NCBI GenBank assembly: GCA_965247065.1
Contig: CBDFGN010000006.1
Coordinates: forward strand, 3,410,001-3,474,000
Origin: CBDFGN01 sp965247065
GTDB lineage: Bacteria > Bacteroidota > Bacteroidia > Cytophagales > Cyclobacteriaceae
Direction: 5' to 3'
Length of the DNA stretch: 64,000 nucleotides
In this document: positions 1-8,093 of the stretch, piece after piece
Layout of the letters: each line of letters starts with the position of its first letter
Position numbering within the stretch: the stretch's first letter is position 1
Made by a program: the position numbers and the translations under genes
Notes under the pieces: model-generated
Databases searched by the model: none
The model's input: only the letters and a program-made list of their open reading frames with translations
Told to the model about the DNA's origin: nothing

Positions 1-452
1 TGGTCGTGATAATAATACAGAGGTTTTATTCCGAAATGATCCCTGGCCAGGAACAACTCTTTTTCCTGGGCATCGTAAATCGCAAAAGCGAACATCCCGT
101 TCAGGTAATCCACAACGTCCTTTCCGAATTCGACATACAGGAGAAGAAGTACCTCCGTGTCGGAATGGGTCCTGAGCTTGTGATTTTTGGCAATAAGCAA
201 TTCCCGCAACTCTAAATAATTATAGATCTCACCGTTGAAGATCAAGGTGAACCTTTGATCTTCAGTTTGCATGGGCTGGTGGCCGTGTTCTATGTCGATT
301 ATAGAGAGTCTTTTATGACCAAAGCTGACATTATCGATATCGATCTGTCCCTCATCATCCGGACCTCTATGGGCGATCGAGTCCATCATAGCCCGTATCG
401 TGCCCTGAGGATCAGGAACTGAATTCGATCGAAATCCGGCTATTCCACACAT
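1..452 (-). CDS. asnB: Asparagine synthase (glutamine-hydrolysing) family, N-terminal part, cut by window edge
   Basis: This gene reads leftwards off the window, so only the first ~150 residues are visible. The start ATG at 450-452 gives MCGIAGF, which places the Ntn-hydrolase nucleophile at Cys2, the hallmark of class II glutamine amidotransferases. Further family motifs are RGPDDEG, GHKRLSIID, FNGEIYN and SDTEVLL, followed by RDHFGIKPLYY. The glutaminase domain would release ammonia from glutamine, and the unseen C-terminal domain would transfer it to an ATP-activated carboxylate. It lies 57 bp downstream of a glycosyltransferase gene and in the same direction as the uronic-acid locus. It may therefore amidate a uronic acid (WbpS-like) rather than make asparagine. 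That is inference from context; the family assignment itself is firm. Confidence 0.93.
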   Translation of the reverse strand, partial: MCGIAGFRSNSVPDPQGTIRAMMDSIAHRGPDDEGQIDIDNVSFGHKRLSIIDIEHGHQPMQTEDQRFTLIFNGEIYNYLELRELLIAKNHKLRTHSDTEVLLLLYVEFGKDVVDYLNGMFAFAIYDAQEKELFLARDHFGIKPLYYYHD

Positions 453-509
453 AATTTCAGGAGTTGATTAGGATCATTGATCCGAATGATCGCTCGAACC
501 TCATGCGAA

Positions 510-1376
510 TCAAACGTTAATCTGACTGACGGTTCTCCTTTTAAGAGAAAATGAATTGTAGGACTTCACAGCCTTGGAAGGATCATTCCGATACATTTCC
601 CGTAGTCCTCGAAATTGAGATCTCCATCCACCGAACGGCCAGTGGTAAAGAAGGGCCATTGTCAAATACCCAAAGGATGTAATGCTGGTGACCATTTTAC
701 TCTCGCTTTCCTTTAGGTCGTATCGGAGAACAAATGGAACCTCAGCAAAGCGGCACCCCATCAGATTTAGCTTCACAATCATTTCCAAAGTCGCAGTAAA
801 TCCAAGGCCGCGGAGTTGAATCAGGTTATTCCCGAAAATGGACAACGCATCCTGCAGAATAGACACGCGGTAAGCCCGAAATCCACACGAGTAGTCCTTT
901 ACCCCTCGAATGTTGAAGACTAATTTCATAAACAGATTGGCAGCCCTGCTTATGGTTCGCCGGTAAAGATCCAAGCCCTTCTGGTCACCACCTTTTTGAA
1001 ACCGGGATGTATTAACGACGTCATAACCTTCCTTTAATCTATTGTATAGATCCCTGATATATTGAGGGTCGTGAGTATCATCACCCTCGACTCGTATGAT
1101 TACATCATCCCGGTCTGCAACATCCACAATGTGTTCAAAACCGTCTCGCTCGGTTTCACCTAAGCCTCGATTAAGTTTGTGTTTTAGAACCGTGATCTTG
1201 TCGCCGTACTGCCTTTGATAATCCTCCAGGATATCCCCGGTCGAATCGTAACTACCATCGTTGACGACCACAAGGTGAAAATCCTCGGTCATTTCCTCCA
1301 TAGATGCAAACACCTTAGGTATTAACTTGGGTAGACTACTTTCTTCGTTGTAGGCCGGAAGCAACAGATAGATCAT
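510..1376 (-). CDS. Family 2 glycosyltransferase (dolichol-phosphate-mannose-synthase-like)
   Basis: The 288-residue protein opens with IYLLLPAYNEESSLPKL, the GT-A fold start of GT2 enzymes. It then has VVVNDGSYDSTG for nucleotide-sugar binding and EGDDTHDP in the place of the metal-binding DxD. The region SCGFRAYRVS is typical of the polyisoprenyl-phosphate sugar transferase branch. There is no C-terminal membrane pair, so it probably works at the inner face of the cytoplasmic membrane. It starts 11 bp after wbpB ends and is followed by the amidotransferase gene, so the three are likely co-transcribed. The sugar and acceptor cannot be told from sequence. A role in assembling the polysaccharide specified by this locus is inferred from position. 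Confidence 0.85.
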   Translation of the reverse strand: MIYLLLPAYNEESSLPKLIPKVFASMEEMTEDFHLVVVNDGSYDSTGDILEDYQRQYGDKITVLKHKLNRGLGETERDGFEHIVDVADRDDVIIRVEGDDTHDPQYIRDLYNRLKEGYDVVNTSRFQKGGDQKGLDLYRRTISRAANLFMKLVFNIRGVKDYSCGFRAYRVSILQDALSIFGNNLIQLRGLGFTATLEMIVKLNLMGCRFAEVPFVLRYDLKESESKMVTSITSFGYLTMALLYHWPFGGWRSQFRGLREMYRNDPSKAVKSYNSFSLKRRTVSQINV

Positions 1377-1387
1377 AGGGCACTCTA

Positions 1388-2371
1388 TTAAGGTTGCAGC
1401 TGCTTTTCCAGATTGAATGGATGGCCAGCTAATTCTCCTCTTGCCATGGGATGATAATCCCCTTTCAGGCCAACCGGCTGGGCGTTGCGGATGTCATACA
1501 CGATCTGGATGCTCGTCTCAGCCTCGTCTATCCCAAATCCTTCGTCGCTCAGAATCTGTTGGTAACTCTTGGTGTGCAGATCGTCGAAGCCTTCGCTGAA
1601 CTCAATTTCCTGGCCGTCCACAACTATCGACCGGAAAGTACGCTGGCCCGGTTCTTTTACGTCATTAGGGATCGCCCCGTGGTTTATACTTAAGAACCAT
1701 CTTACGCGGGCCTTCCTCAATCTTAGGAACCCGGCTACCCGATCATGGGTCTGAATATGAACAACGCTTTCCTCCACCTCTCCGAAAACCCAGGAGAGCA
1801 TATCAAAAAAGTGAATACCTATATTGGTTGCCACCCCACCAGACTTTTGGACATCGCCTTTCCAACTCGTATAATACCAATTGCCGCGAGATGTCAGATA
1901 GGACAAATCCACGTCATAAATTTTGTCCTCATGTTCCTCCGCGATCCGTTTTTTGAGTTCAAGGATGGACGGGTGAAGCCTTAGCTGCAGTATGTTGTAA
2001 ATTTTGTTCCCAGTTTCTTTTTCAATTTCGGCCAAGGCCTTGACGTTCCATGGGTTCAAGACCAAGGGTTTCTCGCAAACGGCCGTTGCCCCTTGTCTTA
2101 GTGCAAAACGAATGTGAGAATCGTGCAGGTAATTAGGCGTACAGATACTAATGTAATCCACTTTTTGACTCGCCCTCTTAAGCTTGTCAACATGGCGGTC
2201 GAACCGCTCAAACTCAACAAAGAAATCGGCATTCGGAAAGAAACTATCAATTATCCCAACACTGTCAAATTTGTCCAGGGCCGCAACCAGATTATTTCCA
2301 GTTTCCTTGATGGCCTTCAGGTGACGGGGGGCCACATATCCAGCGGCGCCTATCAAAGCGAAATTCTTCAT
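1388..2371 (-). CDS. wbpB: UDP-N-acetylglucosaminuronate 3-dehydrogenase, WbpB/WlbA-like Gfo/Idh/MocA oxidoreductase
   Basis: This is a Gfo/Idh/MocA-type oxidoreductase of 327 residues. The N-terminus MKNFALIGAAGYVAPRHLKA closely matches remembered WbpB/WlbA proteins, as do YISICTPNYLH, CEKPLVLNPW (the conserved EKP), LQLRLHP, TSRGNWYY and SWKGD. WbpB oxidises C3 of UDP-GlcNAcA using NAD and 2-oxoglutarate recycling, which prepares it for transamination by WbpE. Both WbpE and WbpD are encoded in the same locus. The ATG is only 5 bp from the IS630 terminal repeat, so the element has displaced the original upstream ribosome-binding region. Expression may now depend on read-through from the element or on a promoter within it. 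Confidence 0.9.
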   Translation of the reverse strand: MKNFALIGAAGYVAPRHLKAIKETGNNLVAALDKFDSVGIIDSFFPNADFFVEFERFDRHVDKLKRASQKVDYISICTPNYLHDSHIRFALRQGATAVCEKPLVLNPWNVKALAEIEKETGNKIYNILQLRLHPSILELKKRIAEEHEDKIYDVDLSYLTSRGNWYYTSWKGDVQKSGGVATNIGIHFFDMLSWVFGEVEESVVHIQTHDRVAGFLRLRKARVRWFLSINHGAIPNDVKEPGQRTFRSIVVDGQEIEFSEGFDDLHTKSYQQILSDEGFGIDEAETSIQIVYDIRNAQPVGLKGDYHPMARGELAGHPFNLEKQLQP

Positions 2372-2375
2372 CCTA

Positions 2376-2400
2376 GTGTCATGTCAAGTTCGAATTGACG
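2376..2400 (+). repeat. IS630 left terminal inverted repeat
   Basis: The outer 12 bases GTGTCATGTCAA are identical to the reverse complement of the right end, and the inner TGACG is also shared. The stop codon of the second transposase ORF (2384-2386) lies inside this repeat, a compact arrangement common in this family. Confidence 0.9.
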
Positions 2401-3019
2401 GATAAAGCTTTTTTAATTTTATCCGTGCATCTTTTGTTGTAAAGCGCCAATCAATACTGGCGTTCTTGTTGTTTCGATGTTCCTCCCATGCTTTCACTTC
2501 TTTTCGGATTATCTCCATACTGTCAATTCGTCTACTTAAGCATTGTCTGGAAAGCACACTGAGTTCAATTTCTGCCATGTTCAGCCAGCTTCCATGTTTT
2601 GGTGTATATACAAGCTCAAACCGATCCCATATTCTTTTTGCTTCTTCGGGAGGATATGTTTCATATAAGGAGGCAGCTGTATGTGTGATATAATTGTCCA
2701 TCACTAAGGTGATCTTCCCAGAATCAGGATACATCTGATCAGCAATCTCTTTGATGAACTTAGCCCAGTCTTTCCGGGTTTTCCTCTCGGTAAGCTTAAC
2801 CATTCGCTTTCCTGTGACCGGCTCACTGGCAATAAACACATTACACACCCCGCAACGCCGGTATTCATAATCCACCCTGGTTGCTTTGCCCTTTTGCATC
2901 GGCTCGGTTATCCTGGTTTCCTTAATCAATTGTTTGGGCGTTTCATCCATGCATACTACCGGACTTTCAGGATCATAAGGCCGTTTATACACATCTAATA
3001 CCTGCTCCATGTGTGCCAC
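2384..3019 (-). CDS. IS630 transposase, C-terminal DDE domain (second ORF)
   Basis: This ORF holds the catalytic domain of the IS630 transposase. The acidic triad is visible as VVCMDETPK, TLVMDNYITH and NMAEIELS, with the DDE spacing usual for the family. The open frame extends upstream of the nominal ATG to about 3066 and there reads ALKPWKVSQWIIPPK, which is conserved IS630 sequence. Translation therefore probably continues from the first ORF by frameshifting instead of starting at 3019. All catalytic residues are intact, so the element could still be active if the two frames are joined. Confidence 0.88.
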   Translation of the reverse strand: MAHMEQVLDVYKRPYDPESPVVCMDETPKQLIKETRITEPMQKGKATRVDYEYRRCGVCNVFIASEPVTGKRMVKLTERKTRKDWAKFIKEIADQMYPDSGKITLVMDNYITHTAASLYETYPPEEAKRIWDRFELVYTPKHGSWLNMAEIELSVLSRQCLSRRIDSMEIIRKEVKAWEEHRNNKNASIDWRFTTKDARIKLKKLYPSIRT

Positions 3020-3023
3020 AAAG

Positions 3024-3515
3024 CTACTGTCGGATTTGGGGGGAATAATCCACTGGCTTACCTTCCAGGGTTTTAAGGCGTTTTTTTAAAACGGTACGCA
3101 CCGTTTCGTGAGAAATGCTGTCAGTATATTGAAGCTCTACCATCTTATCTGACAGCAGCCGAAGCGACCATCGGGCATATCCTTCAGGTGGTTTACTGCA
3201 GCACAGCGCTATCAGATGCGCTTCGATGTCACCATCTACCTTACGACTATAGGTCCTGGTGGTTGGTTTGCGCTCCAATACCGCCTCAAAGCCTTCTTCT
3301 ACAAATCGTTTTTTGACCCGGTCAATGGTACGCATGCCTACCTTCAGTACCTTGCTGATCTGCTCATTGGTTACCTTCTCTGCATATGGTCCCTTATCAC
3401 AGTTCAACAAAATATATGCGCTGCGAAACTTTTGAGAAGTATGCTTGCCTTTGTTAATAATTGCCATTAGCTCTTGGCGTTCCACTTTTGCTAATGTCAC
3501 TTTATATCTTGCCAT
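3024..3515 (-). CDS. IS630 transposase, N-terminal helix-turn-helix domain (first ORF)
   Basis: This ORF carries the DNA-binding part of the transposase: an HTH around NEQISKVLKVGMRTIDRVKKR, the linker LERKPTTRTYSRKVDGD, and the second winged-helix motif ARWSLRLLSDKMVEL with SHETVRTVLKK. I take the ATG at 3515 (MARYKV) over an upstream in-frame start at 3548. After VLKK the frame departs from the family consensus and soon stops. A run of seven adenines on the coding strand at this point (3072-3078) is a plausible slippery site linking it to the second ORF. Confidence 0.85.
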   Translation of the reverse strand: MARYKVTLAKVERQELMAIINKGKHTSQKFRSAYILLNCDKGPYAEKVTNEQISKVLKVGMRTIDRVKKRFVEEGFEAVLERKPTTRTYSRKVDGDIEAHLIALCCSKPPEGYARWSLRLLSDKMVELQYTDSISHETVRTVLKKRLKTLEGKPVDYSPQIRQ

Positions 3516-3556
3516 AATCTTTAAGTTTGATGTACGGCAAAGATACAAAAATATTA

Positions 3557-3581
3557 CGTCATATTATAATTGACATGACAC
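3557..3581 (-). repeat. IS630 right terminal inverted repeat
   Basis: Read on the minus strand it begins GTGTCATGTCAATT and ends ATGACG, mirroring the left repeat. The adjoining TA at 3582-3583 is part of the wbpD stop codon TAG. Confidence 0.9.
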
Positions 3582-4159
3582 TAGATCTTTTCTACTCTCT
3601 CATCATTTAGCCTATACTTCTCGCCACTTTCAGGACAAACGGCTACATTGTTTGAATCAAATTCAAGGCGATGACCGTATTCGCTCATCCAGCCGGTCTG
3701 GCGTCCAGGGTTACCCACGATTAAAGCATAGGGCAAGACATCCTTGGTGATTACAGCCCCAGCTCCGATAAACCCGTAACGTCCTATATTATTACCACAA
3801 ACAATCGTTGAGTTGGCCCCGATGCTCGCTCCTTTTTCAACTAAAGTCTTGATATATTGACCTTTTCTGTTTACAGCAGACCTTGGATTGACAACATTTG
3901 TGAAAACCATCGAGGGGCCTAAGAAAACATCGTCTTCACAAATAACCCCAGTGTAAATGGAAACGTTGTTTTGGACTTTAACATTATTCCCAAGTATCAC
4001 TTGAGGCGATACCACCACATTTTGCCCGATGTTGCAGTTCTTACCCACTGTGCAATCGGACATGAGATGGGAAAAATGCCAGATTTTGGTCCCCTCTCCA
4101 ATTTCACAGGCCTCATCTATCACGGCCGTGGGATGGCTGAAATAACTATGGTTTTCCAA
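3581..4159 (-). CDS. wbpD: UDP-2-acetamido-3-amino-2,3-dideoxy-glucuronate N-acetyltransferase, WbpD/WlbB-like
   Basis: The 192 residues form a left-handed beta-helix of hexapeptide repeats, for example IGEGTKIW, IGQNVVVS and VKVQNNVSIY. GPSMVFTNVVNPRSA and GANSTIVCGNNIG also resemble remembered WbpD proteins, as does the C-terminal VCPESGEKYRL. The enzyme uses acetyl-CoA to acetylate the 3-amino group formed by WbpE. No ATG is available at the N-terminus; the best start is TTG at 4157-4159 (reads ENHSYFSHPTAV). Its stop codon TAG (3581-3583) is built from the TA target duplication plus the first base of the IS630 element, yet the protein is full length. A gap of 89 bp separates it from the upstream glycosyltransferase gene. 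Confidence 0.9.
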   Translation of the reverse strand: MENHSYFSHPTAVIDEACEIGEGTKIWHFSHLMSDCTVGKNCNIGQNVVVSPQVILGNNVKVQNNVSIYTGVICEDDVFLGPSMVFTNVVNPRSAVNRKGQYIKTLVEKGASIGANSTIVCGNNIGRYGFIGAGAVITKDVLPYALIVGNPGRQTGWMSEYGHRLEFDSNNVAVCPESGEKYRLNDERVEKI

Positions 4160-4248
4160 TTTGCAACTAGATCAAAACGGAGGTGCTAATTTAGATAATT
4201 CGAGCCCAAATATCGGATTATTTGCTCGGATCCCATGAAATGACGATT

Positions 4249-4995
4249 TCATTCTTTCCACTTCTTTTGGAAATCACCCCTAGAAAAATACTTTTCAATA
4301 AGACAATACAACAGAATAAAGAAGTATCTGCTACCCATCTCCCGGATCCTCAACTTCGACGAACCGAACTTACGGTTGGTCCAGGAATTAGGCAAAACCG
4401 CATAGGAATAGTTCCTTACAATTGCTTTAAGAGGAAGCTCCAGGGTAAGGTTGTAGTGAGGGGATAAAAAGGGTTGAAGCCCATCAATGGTTTCTTTACG
4501 ATATAGTTTGAAGGCGTTGGTGCAATCATTGTATTTCAATCTGAAAATTGATTTTATCAAGTAATTAGCGACTCGATTGAGCACAAGCTTTAGTTTAGGA
4601 TAATCTTTGACCACCGCCCCTTTCATAAACCTACTACCAAATACACAGTCTACTTGCTTGAAATGCATTTCATTGTAAAATCGGACCAGATCCTGGGGAG
4701 AATCAGACATGTCGGCCATGAAAATCGCGCAGCAATCGCCAGTAAAATCTTCAAGTCCAGCGCGAACGGCATAACCGAACCCATTAAGGGGCGGCGGATT
4801 AAACCGTATCACTAAGGTTGGCAGATCTCCTTTCAGATCATCCAGAACTTGCTGGCTGTTATCGCTGGAGTTATCGTTGACCACTAGTAGCTCATGATCT
4901 ATTCCTTGCCCGGATAGCTCCCCATACAAGGTTCGTAAGGTCTCCGGTAGTGACTCGGCTTCATTGTAAGCTGGAATTATTACCGAAAGCTTCAT
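4249..4995 (-). CDS. Family 2 glycosyltransferase
   Basis: The 248-residue protein begins KLSVIIPAYNEAESLPETL, has VVNDNSSDNSQQ, and carries MADMSDSP where dolichol-phosphate mannose synthase-like enzymes hold the metal site. FGSRFMKGAV and NAFKLYRKE match the same branch. It is soluble or peripheral, with only one weakly hydrophobic stretch near YFFILLYCLIEKYF. It follows the SDR gene at 5000-6073 with a 4-bp gap, so the two are translated together. The pairing of this transferase with paratose-epimerase-like SDRs suggests it moves the sugar they make. That link is inference. Confidence 0.83.
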   Translation of the reverse strand: MKLSVIIPAYNEAESLPETLRTLYGELSGQGIDHELLVVNDNSSDNSQQVLDDLKGDLPTLVIRFNPPPLNGFGYAVRAGLEDFTGDCCAIFMADMSDSPQDLVRFYNEMHFKQVDCVFGSRFMKGAVVKDYPKLKLVLNRVANYLIKSIFRLKYNDCTNAFKLYRKETIDGLQPFLSPHYNLTLELPLKAIVRNYSYAVLPNSWTNRKFGSSKLRIREMGSRYFFILLYCLIEKYFSRGDFQKKWKE

Positions 4996-4999
4996 TCAG

Positions 5000-6073
5000 C
5001 TAGGAACTGACCAGCCGCTGGGTCAGATTTCTGTGAATCTCTTCCAATGTGTCCTGAAGATCGTACTGGCAGGTCCAATCGGGGTAATGGCTTCGAAACT
5101 TGCTTAGATCACTTATCCACCAAATATGGTCTCCAACCCGGTTGATGTCCGAATAGGTATAATTCATCTTCTTCCCACTGACCACTTCGCATTTTCCAAT
5201 CGCCTCAAGCACGGAACAATTTGAGTCGCGTCCCCCTCCAGCGTTGTAAACCTCGCCTTGCCTTGGGTTTTGAAAAAAGTGCCAAAACATTTTGACCAAA
5301 TCCAGGCTGTGTATATTATCCCGAACCTGTTTGCCTTTGTATCCAAATATCGTATATGGATCCCCAGTTATGGCACATTTCATGAGGTAGGACAGAAAAC
5401 CATGCAGTTGGGCACCCGAATGGTTTGGGCCAGTTAAGCACCCACCACGAAACACTCCGGTGTTCATTCCAAAATACCTCCCATACTCCTGCACCATTAA
5501 GTCAGCAGCCACCTTGGATGCTCCAAAAAGCGAATGCTTGGACTGGTCGATCGACATCGACTCGTCGATTCCGTTTTCGAAGAACGGATGTTCCTGGCTT
5601 AACTCCCACCTTTGCTCCAATTCTACCAGAGGTAGATCATTTGGGGTATCTCCATAAACCTTGTTGGTGGAGGTAAAAATAAAAACGGCCTCAGGGCAAA
5701 ATTCCCGGGAATGTTCTAGCAGGTTCAAAGTGCCATTGGCATTGATCTCAAAGTCAGTAAATGGCTCCTTGGCTGCCCAGTCATGACTGGGTTGAGCCGC
5801 CGTATGCAGTACCAGCTTAATATCCGCTCCATACTGCTCGAAAAGAGTTTGGGTTGAGCTCTTATCCCGAATATCCAGGTCGTGATGTTGGTAATTTGGT
5901 ATTTCTTTCTTTATACGCTTTAGGTTCCATTCAATTGACCCATCTGGTCCAAAGAAGTACTTCCTCATATTATTATCAATGCCGATTAGCAGGTCGAACT
6001 TGGAGGAAAAAAACCTTACGGCTTCACTTCCTATCAAACCAGCTGAACCGGTTATCATTGCAATGCTCTTCAT
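5000..6073 (-). CDS. NAD-dependent epimerase/dehydratase, CDP-paratose 2-epimerase-like, with Phe at the catalytic Tyr position
   Basis: This extended SDR has 357 residues. The NAD-binding motif is TGSAGLIGSEAV (residues 8-19), a GxxGxxG pattern. HTAAQPSHDWAA and FTSTNKVYGD are characteristic of a paratose/tyvelose-epimerase-like branch. The usual YxxxK motif reads FGASK with Phe183 and Lys187, so the proton-transferring tyrosine is absent. From memory, close relatives also carry Phe, so this is probably a subfamily trait instead of damage. It lies 16 bp downstream of a second SDR of the same superfamily that has an intact YxxxK. The substrate is unknown. A role in remodelling a nucleotide sugar for this locus is likely. 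Confidence 0.8.
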   Translation of the reverse strand: MKSIAMITGSAGLIGSEAVRFFSSKFDLLIGIDNNMRKYFFGPDGSIEWNLKRIKKEIPNYQHHDLDIRDKSSTQTLFEQYGADIKLVLHTAAQPSHDWAAKEPFTDFEINANGTLNLLEHSREFCPEAVFIFTSTNKVYGDTPNDLPLVELEQRWELSQEHPFFENGIDESMSIDQSKHSLFGASKVAADLMVQEYGRYFGMNTGVFRGGCLTGPNHSGAQLHGFLSYLMKCAITGDPYTIFGYKGKQVRDNIHSLDLVKMFWHFFQNPRQGEVYNAGGGRDSNCSVLEAIGKCEVVSGKKMNYTYSDINRVGDHIWWISDLSKFRSHYPDWTCQYDLQDTLEEIHRNLTQRLVSS

Positions 6074-6089
6074 CTACTCGCCCAAGAAT

Positions 6090-7160
6090 TTATGAGGCCA
6101 AAATTGGCCTTAAAGCTATCTCATTATTTTCGATCCAGAAGAATACGTCCCTGACTGAATCCTCAATACTAATCTCAGGGCCCCACCCAGTGGCACCGGC
6201 TATTTTGTTATTGTCCGAAATGTAGATCGGAATGTCAGCTGGTCTATTTTGGCTTTCCCCCGAAATATCTGTAGCCCGCCCACTTATCTCCTGGCACAAA
6301 GTGGTCAACTCCAACAGAGAGACACTATTGGTTGAGCCCCCACCAACATTGAAGGTTTGCCCGTTTATTGAATCAGCATGTTGGATTTGGTACTCAACTA
6401 GTTTGAAAAGATCCTCAATATGAAGAGCATCCCTCACTTGCTTTCCTGTGCCGCCATAGCCAATGTACTTAAGGGGTATTTCCCAAAAATGACGGGCGGC
6501 CCATAAAACGATGACTCCCTGGTCCGCCTTTCCCATCTGCCATGGCCCGGTTATCACACCGCAACGGTTAATAACTGTTGAAAGGTCGAAGAGGTGATGA
6601 AACTCGTGTATCATCAATTCAGATGCCAATTTGCTGGCGCCGTACGGAGAGCGGTATCCATCCAGGGGAAAATCTTCAGAAATGCCCTCAACACTGATAC
6701 CCGGAATTTTTTGCACATCCGAAATTACTAACCTCGTGTTGCTTTCCTCATACTCAATTCCCTCAAGAGATTGAATTGGGTAAACCCTGCTGGTGGAGAG
6801 GAATACAAATTGAGCTTTATACTTTCGGGCCAGGTTCAGACAGTTAATGGTTCCTCCCAAATTGGTGTCCACGACGTACTCGAGGGACCCAGCTATACCC
6901 GCCATAACTGAAGGCTCAGCCGATGTATCGACCAGGACATCAATACCTGGCACCCGGGCTAAGTCCGTCGGTTGCCGAATATCGCCGTGCGTAAATTCAA
7001 TTCCAGCTTTTGTAAGTCTTGGGATATTCAATTCGGAACCTCGCCTTTTAAGATTGTCAAGGCAGGTTATCTGCCATGAAGGATGCTTTTCCTTCAGGCG
7101 CAGGGCTATACCGGAACCTACAAAGCCACAGCCACCGGTGATAAGTATTTTCGTCAACAT
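6090..7160 (-). CDS. NAD-dependent epimerase/dehydratase, CDP-paratose 2-epimerase-like
   Basis: This second extended SDR has 356 residues. The cofactor motif ITGGCGFVGSGIA is at residues 7-19, FLSTSRVYP is in mid-protein, and the canonical catalytic YGASK has Tyr173 and Lys177. FTHGDIRQPTDL and GYGGTGKQVRDALHI fit CDP-paratose 2-epimerase (RfbE)-like proteins. It begins immediately after fcl with no gap between stop and start, and precedes the Phe-variant SDR. The two may act in succession or as a hetero-oligomer on one nucleotide sugar. No CDP-glucose pathway genes (rfbF, rfbG) are seen here, so paratose itself is not supported as the product. Confidence 0.82.
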   Translation of the reverse strand: MLTKILITGGCGFVGSGIALRLKEKHPSWQITCLDNLKRRGSELNIPRLTKAGIEFTHGDIRQPTDLARVPGIDVLVDTSAEPSVMAGIAGSLEYVVDTNLGGTINCLNLARKYKAQFVFLSTSRVYPIQSLEGIEYEESNTRLVISDVQKIPGISVEGISEDFPLDGYRSPYGASKLASELMIHEFHHLFDLSTVINRCGVITGPWQMGKADQGVIVLWAARHFWEIPLKYIGYGGTGKQVRDALHIEDLFKLVEYQIQHADSINGQTFNVGGGSTNSVSLLELTTLCQEISGRATDISGESQNRPADIPIYISDNNKIAGATGWGPEISIEDSVRDVFFWIENNEIALRPILAS

Positions 7161-8093
7161 TCAGGCCCTGGAACTTGGGTAATCCTGGTAAACGGTCTCT
7201 AAGCCCTCTCGGAGTGAAATATCATGCTCCCAACCAAGTTGATGAATCTTTGATACCTCTAAAAGTTTTCTTGGGGTTCCATCGGGTTTGGCAGGATCGA
7301 ACCGTATTTCTCCATCAAAGTGTGCTATTTCCGAAATCATTTCAGCCAGATCTTTGATCGTAATATCTACTCCGGTACCGATATTTATGATTCCAGCTTC
7401 CGAGTAGTTGGCCATCAAGAACAAACAGGCCTCTGCCAGGTCATCAGAATGAAGAAATTCTCGTCTGGGTGCACCAGTTCCCCAGACCTCCACTAAGGAC
7501 AGACCTTTTAATTTCGCCCTATAGAACTTTTCTATTAAGGCGGGAATCACATGAGACTTTTGCAGATCATACGTGTCATTCGGCCCATAAAGATTTGTCG
7601 GCATTACAGATATAAAATCGCACCCGTATTGAGTACGATATGCATCACAGAGTTTTAAGCCAGCAATTTTGGCTATGGCGTAAGGTTCATTCGTGCTCTC
7701 CAGCGGACCGGTCAGAATATACTCCTCCCTAAGAGGTTGAGGTGCCAATTTCGGATAGATGCACGATGATCCCAGGAACAAAAGCTTTTTAACCCCCGTA
7801 AGATGGCTGGAATGGATCACATTTGATTGAATGGCCAAGTTATCGTAGAGAAATTCAGCTCCATAGATGTCGTTTGCTAGTATTCCTCCGACTTTTGCAG
7901 CCGCAAGAAAAACATATTCTGGTTCTTCAGCTTCAAAAAACTCGCGGACCTTAGTCTGATCCTTGAGATCCAATTCCTTCGAAGTTCTGGTAACTAAACT
8001 CCGGTATCCTTGGTCCTGAAGTTTTCGATAAATCGCGGACCCCACCATTCCAGTATGCCCGGCAATGTAGATTCGGGATCTTTCATTCATCAC
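7161..8093 (-). CDS. fcl: GDP-L-fucose synthase
   Basis: The 310-residue SDR converts GDP-4-keto-6-deoxy-mannose to GDP-L-fucose by 3,5-epimerisation and NADPH reduction. Diagnostic stretches are IAGHTGMVGSAI at the cofactor site, FLAAAKVGGILAND, FLGSSCIYPK, and the active-site NEPYAIAKIAG with Tyr138 and Lys142. LYGPNDTYD and VWGTGAPRREFLH are also family-typical. The start is one of two adjacent ATGs (8091-8093 or the next codon). The gene overlaps the end of gmd by 11 bp, consistent with coupled translation of the two-step fucose pathway. Confidence 0.95.
   Translation of the reverse strand: MMNERSRIYIAGHTGMVGSAIYRKLQDQGYRSLVTRTSKELDLKDQTKVREFFEAEEPEYVFLAAAKVGGILANDIYGAEFLYDNLAIQSNVIHSSHLTGVKKLLFLGSSCIYPKLAPQPLREEYILTGPLESTNEPYAIAKIAGLKLCDAYRTQYGCDFISVMPTNLYGPNDTYDLQKSHVIPALIEKFYRAKLKGLSLVEVWGTGAPRREFLHSDDLAEACLFLMANYSEAGIINIGTGVDITIKDLAEMISEIAHFDGEIRFDPAKPDGTPRKLLEVSKIHQLGWEHDISLREGLETVYQDYPSSRA

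Larger units (their letters stand above)
2376..3581 (-). mobile_element. IS630-family insertion sequence
   Basis: The 1206-bp element is bounded by imperfect 25-bp terminal inverted repeats that share GTGTCATGTCAA at the tips and TGACG at the inner ends. Each end is flanked by TA (2374-2375 and 3582-3583), the target duplication expected of the IS630/Tc1-mariner group. It carries two overlapping-type transposase ORFs reading leftwards. It lies between wbpD and wbpB in the same orientation as that operon. Removing the element and one TA would leave wbpD ending in TAG with the wbpB ATG one base later, so the insertion hit the exact gene junction. Confidence 0.93.

Noticed and set aside
6..215. 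Plus-strand open frame of 69 codons at the window start
   Set aside because: It is the antisense of the asparagine-synthase gene, whose conserved motifs are on the minus strand.
6090..7160. Calling the SDR pair a true CDP-paratose/tyvelose pathway
   Set aside because: No CDP-glucose synthesis or dehydratase genes accompany them in this window; only family resemblance is supported.
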